From assembly GCA_965197545.1 (NCBI GenBank), contig CBDANJ010000007.1, forward strand, positions 248,001 to 312,000: 64,000 bases of DNA, in the 5' to 3' direction. Positions 8,428-16,355 of the stretch are shown here, piece by piece. The number at the start of each line of letters is the position of its first letter. The stretch's first letter is position 1. A model generated the notes under the pieces. The model ran no database searches. It worked only from the letters and a program-made list of their open reading frames with translations, and was not told where the DNA came from. The position numbers and the translations under genes were made by a program. The stretch is from CATOSP01 sp965197545. GTDB taxonomy: Bacteria; Chloroflexota; Dehalococcoidia; Lucifugimonadales; UBA3495.

Positions 8428-9915
8428 GTGCTTCCTGGACTACCCCTGACCATTCACAACGCCTCGGCAAGGCTGGCCCGCCGGGAGTTAAGCTCGGTTG
8501 AGCTGACCGAAGCTTGCCTGGAGCAAATCCAACAGCGGGAAGACCGGATCAAGGCGTTCGTCACCGTTACTCCCGAACTTGCCCGGAGGCAGGCGGCGGA
8601 AGCCGACCGGCGGATAGTCCAGGGAGACGCCGGGCCTCTAACCGGAGTGCCAATGCAGATAAAGGACCTTATCTGCACGAAAGGCGTCACAACGTCGTGC
8701 TCCTCCCGAATGCTGGAGGACTACGTGCCGGTGTACGACGCCACCGTCGCCTCCAGATTGTTCGAGCAAGGAGCCGTGCTACTCGGAAAGGGCAACATGG
8801 ACGAATTCGGCATGGGCTCTTCCTGCGAGAACTCCGCCTTTTTCCCTACCCATAATCCCTGGGACGTGGAGCGGGTTCCCGGTGGCAGCAGCGGCGGAGG
8901 CGCTGCGGCGGTCGCGTCCGGGGAAGCAGTGTACGCGCTGGGGTCCGACACCGGAGGCAGCATCCGTCAGCCTTCGGCCATGTGCGGCACGGTTGGCCTC
9001 AAACCCACCTACGGGCTGGTGAGCCGCTATGGGCTCATCGCCTACGCCTCGTCCCTGGACCAGATAGGCCCCATCACGCGGGACGTCACCGACAGCGCCT
9101 TGGTGCTAAACGCCATCGCCGGGCCGGACTCCAGGGACTCCACGTGCTTGAACCTCCAGGTCCCCGACATGACCTCCGGGCTGGGCGGAAACTCCTCCGC
9201 CCCCCTTGCCGCCGCCGAAGATGCGTCGGCAATACGTCTGGGCGTGCCAGAAGAGTATTTCGTGGATGGAATGGAGGCGGGCGTCAGAGAGGCAGTCCAG
9301 AAGGCCATCGACACCCTGGAAGCTCTAGGGGCCGCAGTGGAACCCGTTTCCCTGCCCACCACCCGGTACGCCCTGGCTTGCTACTACATCATCGCCCCAT
9401 CGGAGTGTTCGGCCAACCTGGCCCGGTACGACGGTGTGAAGTACGGGTATTCATTCCAGGACACCGACGACATGTGGGAGGCGATGGAGCAGACTCGCCG
9501 CAACGGGTTTGGCCCTGAGGTGAAACGCCGCATCATGCTGGGGGCCTACGCCCTGTCCGCCGGTTACTACGACGCCTACTATTTGAAGGCGCAGCAGGTC
9601 AGAACGCTGATCCGCCAGGAGTTCCAGCAGGTATTCCAGCGGGTTGACGCGCTGGTCACGCCCACTTCTCCGGTCGTGGCATTTCCCTTGGGTTCCAAGA
9701 CCGGCAACCCTGTAGAGATGTACCTGATCGACGTATGCACCCTGCCGGTAAACATCGCGGGACTTCCCGCCATTTCCGTGCCATGCGGCTTCTCCCAAGG
9801 GCTGCCCGTCGGATTGCAGCTAATCGGTCCGCACCTGTCGGAGCAAAGGCTGCTGCGCATCGCCTACGCCTACGAGCAGGCGACCGAGTGGCACGAGGCC
9901 AGACCCGCGGGCTAG
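8428..9915 (+). CDS. gatA: aspartyl/glutamyl-tRNA amidotransferase subunit A
   Basis: A 495-residue amidase-signature enzyme that hydrolyses glutamine and passes ammonia to GatB. The Ser-cisSer-Lys triad is visible: Lys in MQIKDLICTKG, the cis-Ser in GGSSGGGAAAVASGE, and the nucleophile in GSDTGGSIRQPSAMCG. The later block SSLDQIGPITRDVTDSA is characteristic of GatA. GTG at 8428 starts it with GGAG upstream, 1 base after gatC. Because asnS is present downstream, the complex may mainly serve Gln-tRNA(Gln) here; that is inference. Confidence 0.96.
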   Translation: MLPGLPLTIHNASARLARRELSSVELTEACLEQIQQREDRIKAFVTVTPELARRQAAEADRRIVQGDAGPLTGVPMQIKDLICTKGVTTSCSSRMLEDYVPVYDATVASRLFEQGAVLLGKGNMDEFGMGSSCENSAFFPTHNPWDVERVPGGSSGGGAAAVASGEAVYALGSDTGGSIRQPSAMCGTVGLKPTYGLVSRYGLIAYASSLDQIGPITRDVTDSALVLNAIAGPDSRDSTCLNLQVPDMTSGLGGNSSAPLAAAEDASAIRLGVPEEYFVDGMEAGVREAVQKAIDTLEALGAAVEPVSLPTTRYALACYYIIAPSECSANLARYDGVKYGYSFQDTDDMWEAMEQTRRNGFGPEVKRRIMLGAYALSAGYYDAYYLKAQQVRTLIRQEFQQVFQRVDALVTPTSPVVAFPLGSKTGNPVEMYLIDVCTLPVNIAGLPAISVPCGFSQGLPVGLQLIGPHLSEQRLLRIAYAYEQATEWHEARPAG

Positions 9916-9962
9916 GACGCCGAGCCAGTCCAGACCGAAGCAACTTTGCCCTCGTCCCCGCC

Positions 9963-9991
9963 TTGGCCGCTACCGGCGCCGGTGCTAGAAT
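9963..9991 (+). promoter_or_regulatory. promoter for asnS
   Basis: TTGGCC (9963-9968), 17-base spacer, TAGAAT (9986-9991), 20 bases before the asnS start. Suggests asnS is transcribed separately from gatCA. Confidence 0.5.
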
Positions 9992-10011
9992 GGTCGTAAA
10001 GGGGTCAGCCT

Positions 10012-11397
10012 ATGCTGCGCACCAAGATAAAGGATATCCTCCAGCGCGAGTCTGCGGGCGGAGACGTTTTGGTACAGGGCTGGGTTAAGACCCGCCGTTC
10101 TTCCAGAAACGTTTCCTTCCTCCAGATCAACGACGGCTCAACCCTTCAAGACTTGCAGGTCGTTACCGATGAGTCGGTCTCCAACTTCTCCGTCGTCGAG
10201 TCTCTGAGCACCGGGTGCAGCGTCTCCGTGTCCGGTGCTCTCGTCGAGTCTCCGGGCAAGGGTCAGCGGTACGAGGTGCAAGCCAAATCGCTGGAAGTCC
10301 TGGGGCTGGCCGACCCCGACACCTACCCCCTGCAGAAGAAACGTCACACCGTAGAATTCCTGCGGGAAATCGCCCATCTCAGGCCGCGCACCAACACCTT
10401 CGGAGCGATGGCGAGGGTAAGAAACGCCCTTGCCTTCGCCATCCACAACTTCTTTCAGGAACGCGGCTTCCTATACCTCCAGTCCCCCATGATCACCGCC
10501 AGCGACGCTGAAGGGGCGGGCGCCATGTTCCGGGTCACAACCCTAGACTTGGAGCGGCTTCCAATCAAGGACGGAGCGGTGGACTCTGGTGAAGACTTCT
10601 TTGGGAAGCCAACGTACCTCACGGTCAGCGGCCAGTTGGAAGCCGAGATATTCGCCCTTGCGCTGTCCGATGTGTATACCTTCGGTCCCACGTTCAGGGC
10701 GGAGAACTCGAATACCTCGCGCCATCTTGCTGAATTCTGGATGGTCGAACCCGAGGTCGCATTCTGCGAGTTGGACGGTCTAGCGGAACTGGCCGAAGAC
10801 TTCCTCAAGTACACCCTCGGCTACGTGTTGAATCGTTGCCCGGAGGACCTGGCCTTCTTCAACCAGTGGTACGACAAAACCGTCATCTCCACGTTGGAGG
10901 CAATAGTCGACTCCAGCTTCGAGCGCATGACCTACACCGAGGCCGTGAATATCCTGCTGCGGTCGGGAGAGACCTTTGAATTCCCGGTCCATTGGGGCGC
11001 GGACCTTCAATCCGAACATGAGAGGTTCTTGACGGAAAAGCACGTCGGCAAGCCGGTGATCGTCACCGACTACCCCAAGGAGATCAAGGCCTTCTACATG
11101 CGCTTGGGCGATGACGGCCAGACCGTCCGGGCCATGGACGTCTTGGTTCCCAGGATCGGCGAGATCATCGGAGGCAGCCAAAGGGAAGAGCGGCGCGATA
11201 TCCTCCTTGAGCGTATGAAGGAAAGCGGACTCGACGAGGAAAACTACTGGTGGTATCTGGACCTTCGCAGTTACGGCACCGTGCCCCACGCCGGCTTCGG
11301 TCTCGGCTTTGAACGCACCGTGCAATTCGCAACCGGAATGCCGAACATCAGAGACGTGATCCCCTTCCCCCGCACTCCCAAGAACGCCGAGTTTTAG
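10012..11397 (+). CDS. asnS: asparaginyl-tRNA synthetase
   Basis: A 461-residue class II synthetase. An N-terminal OB-fold anticodon-binding domain (VLVQGWVKTRRSSRNVSFLQIND) precedes the catalytic core with motif 2 TFRAENSNTSRHLAEFW and motif 3 GFGLGFERTVQFATGMPNIRD, ending IPFPRTP. These are the AsnRS variants rather than AspRS. It charges tRNA(Asn) with asparagine using ATP. ATG at 10012. Confidence 0.96.
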   Translation: MLRTKIKDILQRESAGGDVLVQGWVKTRRSSRNVSFLQINDGSTLQDLQVVTDESVSNFSVVESLSTGCSVSVSGALVESPGKGQRYEVQAKSLEVLGLADPDTYPLQKKRHTVEFLREIAHLRPRTNTFGAMARVRNALAFAIHNFFQERGFLYLQSPMITASDAEGAGAMFRVTTLDLERLPIKDGAVDSGEDFFGKPTYLTVSGQLEAEIFALALSDVYTFGPTFRAENSNTSRHLAEFWMVEPEVAFCELDGLAELAEDFLKYTLGYVLNRCPEDLAFFNQWYDKTVISTLEAIVDSSFERMTYTEAVNILLRSGETFEFPVHWGADLQSEHERFLTEKHVGKPVIVTDYPKEIKAFYMRLGDDGQTVRAMDVLVPRIGEIIGGSQREERRDILLERMKESGLDEENYWWYLDLRSYGTVPHAGFGLGFERTVQFATGMPNIRDVIPFPRTPKNAEF

Positions 11398-11406
11398 GCT
11401 CCAGAA

Positions 11407-12657
11407 GTGGCCTCCGGGTCTGACATCGCTTCCGCGTTTGGCCGGGAAAGCGACACCTATAATGAGGTTTTTCCGGGCTTGTTGGACCTGCTCCAGCGCT
11501 TCGGTGACTCGCCCAGGGTGGCCCTTCGGTATAGGGAATGGCGCTACCAACGCTCCCTTGCGGGCCGGTTGGCAGGAAGCGATCAGGCGGCTTTTGCCCG
11601 TCACACCTACCTGGCCGCGCTCTCCCGGCTCCTCGTCCGCCGGTTTCTAGGCGCCCCCCCTCGCGTTCACAACATTCAACAGCTCCACGAAGTATTGGCG
11701 GGAGACTTTTTTATTCAGCGAGGTATAGACAACTTCGCCGATCACGATCACTTTACATGGCCAACATCTCCAGAATTGGCCCAACAATCTCTGGAGGCGC
11801 TATCTCCCCTATCCGAAGCGGTGTCACGCATGCCTGGGTTCCCTCCAAGACCGGATGACTGGTCCGAGTTGTATATTGATATCGGAGGACCGCTGGGCCA
11901 ACGCAGCGCATCCACCGGCCCAGGCCCTCCGGCTCCGCCTCAAGCTCCACAACCCGGCGACGGGCAGAATGAGAGGGTATTGCATCGCCAATGCGGCAGC
12001 GGTGAGGAGATTTTCCGGACTGTTAGCTCGGTCTCCACTGGCCTGCTCGAACGGGGACTGGACGAATTTGACACCCTGCTTCTGGTCCTTGACCGCGTCG
12101 CGGCGACCGACATTGACCCCCTTGCCGTCACCCTGGCCCGGGCCAATTTCCTTTTCGCCCTTGGAGGCATGATTACAGGCCCACATCCGCCAGTGGCAAT
12201 CCCGGTTTACCTGTCAGACAACCAGGCGGCGGACCTCGAATATGCCCCCGCCCAACCAAGCGCGGACGCCGTGCATACCTTCCGCGTTGGAGAGCCGCAG
12301 TTGGAGTTCAACCTTCCGGCGCAAGTGGCGGAAGACCTCCAGTTGCTGGAGTGGCTCGTATCGCGGCTGCCAAATTACCTCAACGGAGCCGCGTTGCGGC
12401 GCATATCCCAGGGCAACCAAGCGGCGACGGAAGCCGTGTTGGCCGCCTTGCACAACTACCTGCTGGCTCCGAAACCCCGCACTCCCGTACCGGAGCCGCT
12501 GACTCCCGAAGCGGCAGTCGTAATGGAACAAACGGCAGCCAGGTTGGTCTGTCTCTACCTGGAAGGTGAAGACCTCTTCTGGCTGTTCCTCCTGAAAAAC
12601 GTGGCCGCCTCCGCCCTCCTAAAGCGTCAGAACTTCGGGCTGAGCATCGTCGGTTGA
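11407..12657 (+). CDS. adenine DNA methylase-like protein lacking the catalytic NPPW motif
   Basis: A 416-residue protein that follows the plan of large Eco57I/N6 DNA methylases. The family's RVLDPACGSGTFL SAM loop is degraded to RVLHRQCGSGEEIF, and the next motif survives as ATDIDPLAVTLARANFLFALG, followed by IPVYLSD. The end, EDLFWLFLLKNVAASALLKRQNFGLSIVG, matches the segment that normally runs straight into VVGNPPW, but a stop codon occurs at that point. The catalytic motif and the target-recognition part are therefore absent. GTG 11407 lies 9 bases after asnS. Methyltransferase activity is very unlikely. It may be a relic or a repurposed SAM- or DNA-binding protein. Confidence 0.6.
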   Translation: MASGSDIASAFGRESDTYNEVFPGLLDLLQRFGDSPRVALRYREWRYQRSLAGRLAGSDQAAFARHTYLAALSRLLVRRFLGAPPRVHNIQQLHEVLAGDFFIQRGIDNFADHDHFTWPTSPELAQQSLEALSPLSEAVSRMPGFPPRPDDWSELYIDIGGPLGQRSASTGPGPPAPPQAPQPGDGQNERVLHRQCGSGEEIFRTVSSVSTGLLERGLDEFDTLLLVLDRVAATDIDPLAVTLARANFLFALGGMITGPHPPVAIPVYLSDNQAADLEYAPAQPSADAVHTFRVGEPQLEFNLPAQVAEDLQLLEWLVSRLPNYLNGAALRRISQGNQAATEAVLAALHNYLLAPKPRTPVPEPLTPEAAVVMEQTAARLVCLYLEGEDLFWLFLLKNVAASALLKRQNFGLSIVG

Positions 12658-12683
12658 CGCTCATTCTGGGCCACGAATATAAT
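12654..12683 (+). promoter_or_regulatory. strong promoter for second TPP decarboxylase operon
   Basis: TTGACG (12654-12659), 18-base spacer, consensus TATAAT (12678-12683). The -35 box overlaps the stop codon of the preceding methylase-like gene. Transcription would begin near 12690, ahead of the GAGGAG site of the gene at 12727. Confidence 0.65.
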
Positions 12684-12726
12684 GGGCGCGACTTAAATGG
12701 CCCAGTTGAACGCGCGAGGAGACCTC

Positions 12727-13233
12727 ATGACGACGCAAGAAGCAGTCCTGCATCCAACCGCTATTATCGAGGAATTAAAGAAAAATAGCTTCACCCACGT
12801 GGTGTGGTTGCCGGACAGTGAGACCAATTTCATGTACCAATTGCTCACGTCGGAACCCACTTTGGACCTGGTGCCGGTCTGCCGGGAAGGCGAGACCATG
12901 GCCATCGCGGCCGGGCTCTGGGTCGGTGGCAAGAAGCCCGTGGTCTTGATCCAAAACACCGGGATATTCGAGGCCGGCGACTCTATCCGTGGGCTGGGTC
13001 TCGACGTGAACCAACCTCTGGTAATGCTCGTCGGATACCGGGGCTGGAGCCGCCACGGGGTTACCGGCGACTCGGCTGCCCGGTTCATCGAGCATATCCT
13101 ACATGCCTGGGGTATCAGCTACTACCTGATCGAGACCGACGACGATGCCGGCCGCATTAGCAACGCCCTGGAGGAAGCCGAGCGGACGCGGAAGCCGGTG
13201 GCGGTACTGGTGGGCACCGAGTTCGGGGCCTAA
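12727..13233 (+). CDS. TPP-dependent decarboxylase alpha subunit, second copy
   Basis: A 168-residue TPP pyrimidine-domain protein paralogous to the 2402 gene. ATG 12727 is preferred (GAGGAG 6-10 bases upstream) over ATG 12697. The activating Glu is retained in VCREGETMAIAAG and the family strand KKPVVLIQNTGI follows. The downstream GLGNSI loop is replaced by IFEAGDSIRG, as in phosphonopyruvate-decarboxylase-like proteins. It is paired with a beta subunit 23 bases downstream and driven by its own strong promoter. Confidence 0.8.
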   Translation: MTTQEAVLHPTAIIEELKKNSFTHVVWLPDSETNFMYQLLTSEPTLDLVPVCREGETMAIAAGLWVGGKKPVVLIQNTGIFEAGDSIRGLGLDVNQPLVMLVGYRGWSRHGVTGDSAARFIEHILHAWGISYYLIETDDDAGRISNALEEAERTRKPVAVLVGTEFGA

Positions 13234-13256
13234 TCGATTCGTGGGAGAATCAACAA

Positions 13257-13847
13257 ATGATCGACAATACCGACGCGGTTAAACTCCTGGACAGTAAGCG
13301 CGAAGACTCTGTGTTCGTGGCCACGATGAACGCAAACAACGTGAACTTCGGGCTGCCCAGCGTGTCCACCAATCAGGACCTGGACTTTCCCCTCTCCGGG
13401 GCTATGGGCAAGGCCTCCTCCCTCGGCCTGGGACTGGCTCTGGCCCAGCCGCAGAGGAAGGTCATGGTGCTGGACGGTGACGGCAGCTTGCTAATGAACC
13501 TGGGCGCGATGGTCACGCTAACCAGCAAGGCGCCGAAGAACGTCTACCATTTCCTCTTCGACAACGGCGTGTACGCCGTAACTGGCGGCCAGCCGGTGCC
13601 GGGCGCGGGCACGGCAGACTGGGCCGACATGGCCAGGGCCGCGGGATACGCCGCCACCTTTGACTTCGACAACATCGAAGATCTCGCCACTGGTATCGAC
13701 GAGGTGTTGGCTACAACAGGACCGGTTTTCGTCCGCCTGGCGATCACTCCGGAGGTCGAAAACACGCCGGTCCAATTCAGGGCAAGGCCGGCCCGGTCCG
13801 TGCTCACCGCGTTCCGGGAACTGCCCAAAGCGCTGGGAAACGAGTAA
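13257..13847 (+). CDS. TPP-dependent decarboxylase beta subunit, second copy
   Basis: A 196-residue TPP pyrophosphate domain with an intact Mg/TPP motif: LDGDGSLLMNLGAM and, about 25 residues on, FLFDNGVYAVTGGQ. ATG 13257. It should combine with the 12727 product. A hairpin with a U-rich tail at 13916 probably ends this transcript before the small membrane protein and the degenerate third beta-like gene. Confidence 0.82.
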   Translation: MIDNTDAVKLLDSKREDSVFVATMNANNVNFGLPSVSTNQDLDFPLSGAMGKASSLGLGLALAQPQRKVMVLDGDGSLLMNLGAMVTLTSKAPKNVYHFLFDNGVYAVTGGQPVPGAGTADWADMARAAGYAATFDFDNIEDLATGIDEVLATTGPVFVRLAITPEVENTPVQFRARPARSVLTAFRELPKALGNE

Positions 13848-13915
13848 CCTGCGCTCGTTCAAGACCGGCCCAGGCCCCCTTTTGATAAGCAGGTCCCGAT
13901 GATGGCAACGGGCTG

Positions 13916-13961
13916 TGACCGAGGCGATGACTTGCTAGTCGCCTCGGTCAGCTTTATATTT
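13916..13961 (+). terminator. Rho-independent terminator after the second TPP pair
   Basis: TGACCGAGGCGA (13916-13927) pairs perfectly with TCGCCTCGGTCA (13939-13950), an 11-base loop, followed by GCTTTATATTT. Placed between two transcription units on the plus strand, it could also act as an attenuator for the following genes. Confidence 0.75.
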
Positions 13962-13992
13962 GGATATCGGACCGGCTGAAGCCGGAGCGGCA

Positions 13993-14235
13993 ATGGTAAA
14001 AGGGCTGGGAAAGGGTCTCCTGGCAAGGTTCACCGCGTATGGTGTCCTATTGTTGGGATTCTGGACGCTGTACCGGGGGTTCTTAGGGTCCAAGATCCCT
14101 CTGGTTCTTGTGGGCGGAGTCCTGATTCTTGTGGGAATGTGGCTCCTGGTATTTACCCGCAAGGGTCCTTCGACCGGCGACACGGAGATTCCGGCCAACA
14201 CCAAGGAGGATAACCCGGGTGATTCCCTCGATTGA
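13993..14235 (+). CDS. small two-helix membrane protein
   Basis: An 80-residue protein when started at ATG 13993 (GGAG about 7 bases upstream); a TTG at 13960 would add 11 residues. Two hydrophobic helices, AYGVLLLGFWTLYRGFL and PLVLVGGVLILVGMWLLVF, are separated by a short loop, and the tail is polar. No family recognised. It overlaps the next gene by 17 bases, implying coupled expression with the degenerate TPP-like protein. Confidence 0.6.
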   Translation: MVKGLGKGLLARFTAYGVLLLGFWTLYRGFLGSKIPLVLVGGVLILVGMWLLVFTRKGPSTGDTEIPANTKEDNPGDSLD

Positions 14236-14818
14236 GGCTACCAAGGCAATCAACTTCCACCGGAACGACGCCATCGTCGTCTCCACATCCTCGGCATGCC
14301 GTGACTGGAACGTCATATCCGAAAAACGGCATTTGGACGTGGATTTGACCGATTGCATGGACCGGGCCCCGGCGGTGGGCCTGGGCTTGGCCCTTGCCCA
14401 ACCCGAGCGTAAGGTCCTCGTGTTGGACTGCGACGCCACACTGAGGACGGACCTTGGTGGCCTGGCTACGGTCGGCGAGATGAGCCCCCAGAATATGGTC
14501 CATTTCGTGTTCGACGACGCCAACCATCTCTCCACTGAAGGGCTCCCGATTCGCGGGATGGACAACCTGGACCTAATGGCCATGGCGGAAGGCGCGGGTT
14601 ACGCCATACGCTACGAATTCGACACCGTTGAAGAGCTATTCATAGGCCTGGAAGAGGTCATGGTGCAGGAAGGGCCAGTGTTCGTGATCATCAAGGTGTT
14701 CCGCGACGTTGACGAACCACCCTTGCCGGAACGTTCCATGGCCGAGAGTTGGGGGCTGGTGCGTCAGACTTTGCTTTCCGGCTACCGGGGCGATGCCGCC
14801 TCGGCATACCTCTCCTAG
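14219..14818 (+). CDS. degenerate TPP beta-like protein
   Basis: Starts at GTG 14219 with a near-perfect AAGGAGGA 8 bases upstream. It is clearly homologous to the beta subunits at 2921 and 13257 (RAPAVGLGLALAQPERKVLVLDCD), but the TPP motif is altered. GDGS has become CDAT, so the glycines are lost although the Asp remains, and FDNGVYAVTGG has become FDDANHLSTEG, with the metal-binding Asn replaced by Asp. No alpha partner gene is adjacent. In 199 residues the fold seems preserved, so it may be a non-catalytic regulator or scaffold of the decarboxylases. Catalysis cannot be excluded. Confidence 0.7.
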   Translation: MIPSIEATKAINFHRNDAIVVSTSSACRDWNVISEKRHLDVDLTDCMDRAPAVGLGLALAQPERKVLVLDCDATLRTDLGGLATVGEMSPQNMVHFVFDDANHLSTEGLPIRGMDNLDLMAMAEGAGYAIRYEFDTVEELFIGLEEVMVQEGPVFVIIKVFRDVDEPPLPERSMAESWGLVRQTLLSGYRGDAASAYLS

Positions 14819-14851
14819 CGGCGTCAGAGAGCCATCGCGGGGTAGGTCCAC

Positions 14852-15232
14852 ATGCATCACTGGGAAATTGGTGGCGCGATCAATATCGGTTGGCCGGACT
14901 ACGGAGTAGAGGAACGTTCCTACACGATTGTCGAATTTCAATCCGAAGGGCAGGTTTTCCGCGCCAGGGTCACCGATGGCAACAAGCAGGGCGGGTTTCT
15001 TGTCGTCTACGACTGCCCGGACGTTGTGCTGGAGATGCTGGCTGAAGACGCCACGCGCACGTCCGGTTACAAGATCGTCGTGTCCAATCTCCGTTGCAGC
15101 ATCGACGGGACCGTACTTCGCAGCTTCGACTACGAATGGTACCCCACCCCGGAATACGAGGACCGTCCTTCCGTATTGACTCGCGCTATCGCTCAATCCC
15201 TGGACGCGATGAGAGAGCAAGGGACGGATTAA
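14852..15232 (+). CDS. hypothetical protein, 126 residues
   Basis: ATG 14852, beginning MHHWEIGGAINIGWPDYG. A soluble, acidic protein with alternating beta-strand-like stretches (RSYTIVEFQSEGQVFRARV, GGFLVVYDCPDVVLEML) and a final helix SVLTRAIAQSLDAM. No family recognised, no signal peptide or membrane segment. It lies 34 bases after the degenerate TPP-like gene on the same strand, so co-transcription is likely. Confidence 0.55.
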   Translation: MHHWEIGGAINIGWPDYGVEERSYTIVEFQSEGQVFRARVTDGNKQGGFLVVYDCPDVVLEMLAEDATRTSGYKIVVSNLRCSIDGTVLRSFDYEWYPTPEYEDRPSVLTRAIAQSLDAMREQGTD

Positions 15233-15290
15233 ACAGCCACCCCACCCAATTCCCCCGTTCCTCCGGCCGACCCGGCACGTTGGTCCACTC

Positions 15291-15359
15291 CCAGGGCCTT
15301 TTCATTTTTGGAAAGGTGTCCCCTCTACCTCTGGGAGAGGGAGAATGAAAAGGCCCTGG
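15291..15359. repeat. short miniature element, family A (69 bp)
   Basis: Perfect 16-bp terminal inverted repeats CCAGGGCCTTTTCATT / AATGAAAAGGCCCTGG enclose GAAAGGTGTCCCCTCT and GGGAGAGGGAG. Both ends and interior match the larger copies at 61334 and 61702, so this is an internally deleted member of the same family. The rest of the 15233-15523 intergenic region shows nothing else recognisable. Confidence 0.75.
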
Positions 15360-15523
15360 GTCCACTCCTCCCGGATATGGACTTGCCCTACACGGCGGGT
15401 TATCATTACCCACGGCGTGCGCCCGCCTGTGAAGGTCCACGTGAGAGGTACAGACTTCCACTTACTGGGCAACCGCCCTATTCCCACAACCTACCCACAA
15501 TATTTTGGTGCGAGGAGGGCGTA

Positions 15524-15895
15524 ATGAAAAAGGTCACGATGGGCAGCGTGCCCAAGACGCCTGCTGAGATGACCGGCGGCCTGATGACCGGTACACAGGT
15601 CTGGCGGCAGGGCATCCTGGAAGGGGAAGACAGCAACAATTTCAACTTTGGCATCGTCAGCTTCGACGCGGGTTCCAGAAACAAGTTCCACATTCACTCC
15701 GGCGATCAAATCCTGATCATCACCGAGGGCACTGGAAAGGTGGCGAACGACGCCGAGACCTGGACGGTAACCGAGGGCGACGTCGTCGTGATCCCGGCCG
15801 GTGAAAACCACTGGCATGGAGCCCCCGACGATACCTCCATGGCCCACATCACCATCACCGTCAAGGGAAGCGCAACAACCCAGACCGAGGCATAG
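15524..15895 (+). CDS. cupin-domain protein
   Basis: ATG 15524 has GAGGAGGG just upstream; the open frame back to 15308 crosses a repeat and is not coding. The 123-residue product is a single cupin barrel: KFHIHSGDQILIITEG matches cupin motif 1 (two His, with Gln in the usual Glu position) and PAGENHWHGAP matches motif 2. Such proteins bind one metal and act as small isomerases, dioxygenases or sensors. A terminator follows at 15947. Confidence 0.8.
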   Translation: MKKVTMGSVPKTPAEMTGGLMTGTQVWRQGILEGEDSNNFNFGIVSFDAGSRNKFHIHSGDQILIITEGTGKVANDAETWTVTEGDVVVIPAGENHWHGAPDDTSMAHITITVKGSATTQTEA

Positions 15896-15946
15896 ACCCA
15901 TATCCCGGAATCGCCCGTACAAACTGGCGTATTAAACGGCAGTAGG

Positions 15947-15985
15947 AAAGAGTCCCGGAACGATTGCTCCGGGACTCTTTGCTTT
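15947..15985 (+). terminator. terminator after the cupin gene
   Basis: AAAGAGTCCCGGA (15947-15959) pairs with TCCGGGACTCTTT (15968-15980), loop of 8, followed by GCTTT. The flanking A and T runs mean it could work on both strands. Confidence 0.75.
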
Positions 15986-16075
15986 AGAGCCTATGGAATC
16001 ATCACGCCGCCAGCAACCGCCGCTACGGCGTAAGGCGCGGCGGTTGACTCGCTACGAAGCGGGTTGCCGGGAAAC

Positions 16076-16206
16076 TAGTACCGTTTCCAGCTAGATTTGT
16101 TGATACTGGAAAGCTGCCTCTAACTCTGGATTCCTGCTTGCGCGGGAATGACTAACAGGTGAAACAGATATCCGGTATAAGGCATATTCAAGTGGAAACG
16201 GTACTA
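16076..16206. repeat. 131-bp segment bounded by 14-bp inverted repeats
   Basis: TAGTACCGTTTCCA (16076-16089) and its exact complement TGGAAACGGTACTA (16193-16206) bound a segment that also carries a REP-like palindrome (GGATTCCTGCTTGCGCGGG). It looks like a miniature element or IS remnant. Confidence 0.55.
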
Positions 16207-16355
16207 AACCAAAGCCAAGGTGAAATGCGCAGATAGTGGAGGTCAAACAGCGGTGCCGGACCATTCTCCAAGTACGGATGAGAGGGCTTCACTGGCGCAA
16301 CCAAGCCAATCTTCATCGCCCCTCGAATGTACATCCCACCTTGGCTTTGGTTTAG
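16204..16355. repeat. 152-bp segment bounded by 19-bp perfect inverted repeats
   Basis: CTAAACCAAAGCCAAGGTG (16204-16222) and CACCTTGGCTTTGGTTTAG (16337-16355) are exact complements. The left arm shares three bases with the preceding inverted-repeat segment and the right arm contains the stop codon of the dehydrogenase gene at 16352. No coding capacity recognised inside. Confidence 0.6.
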
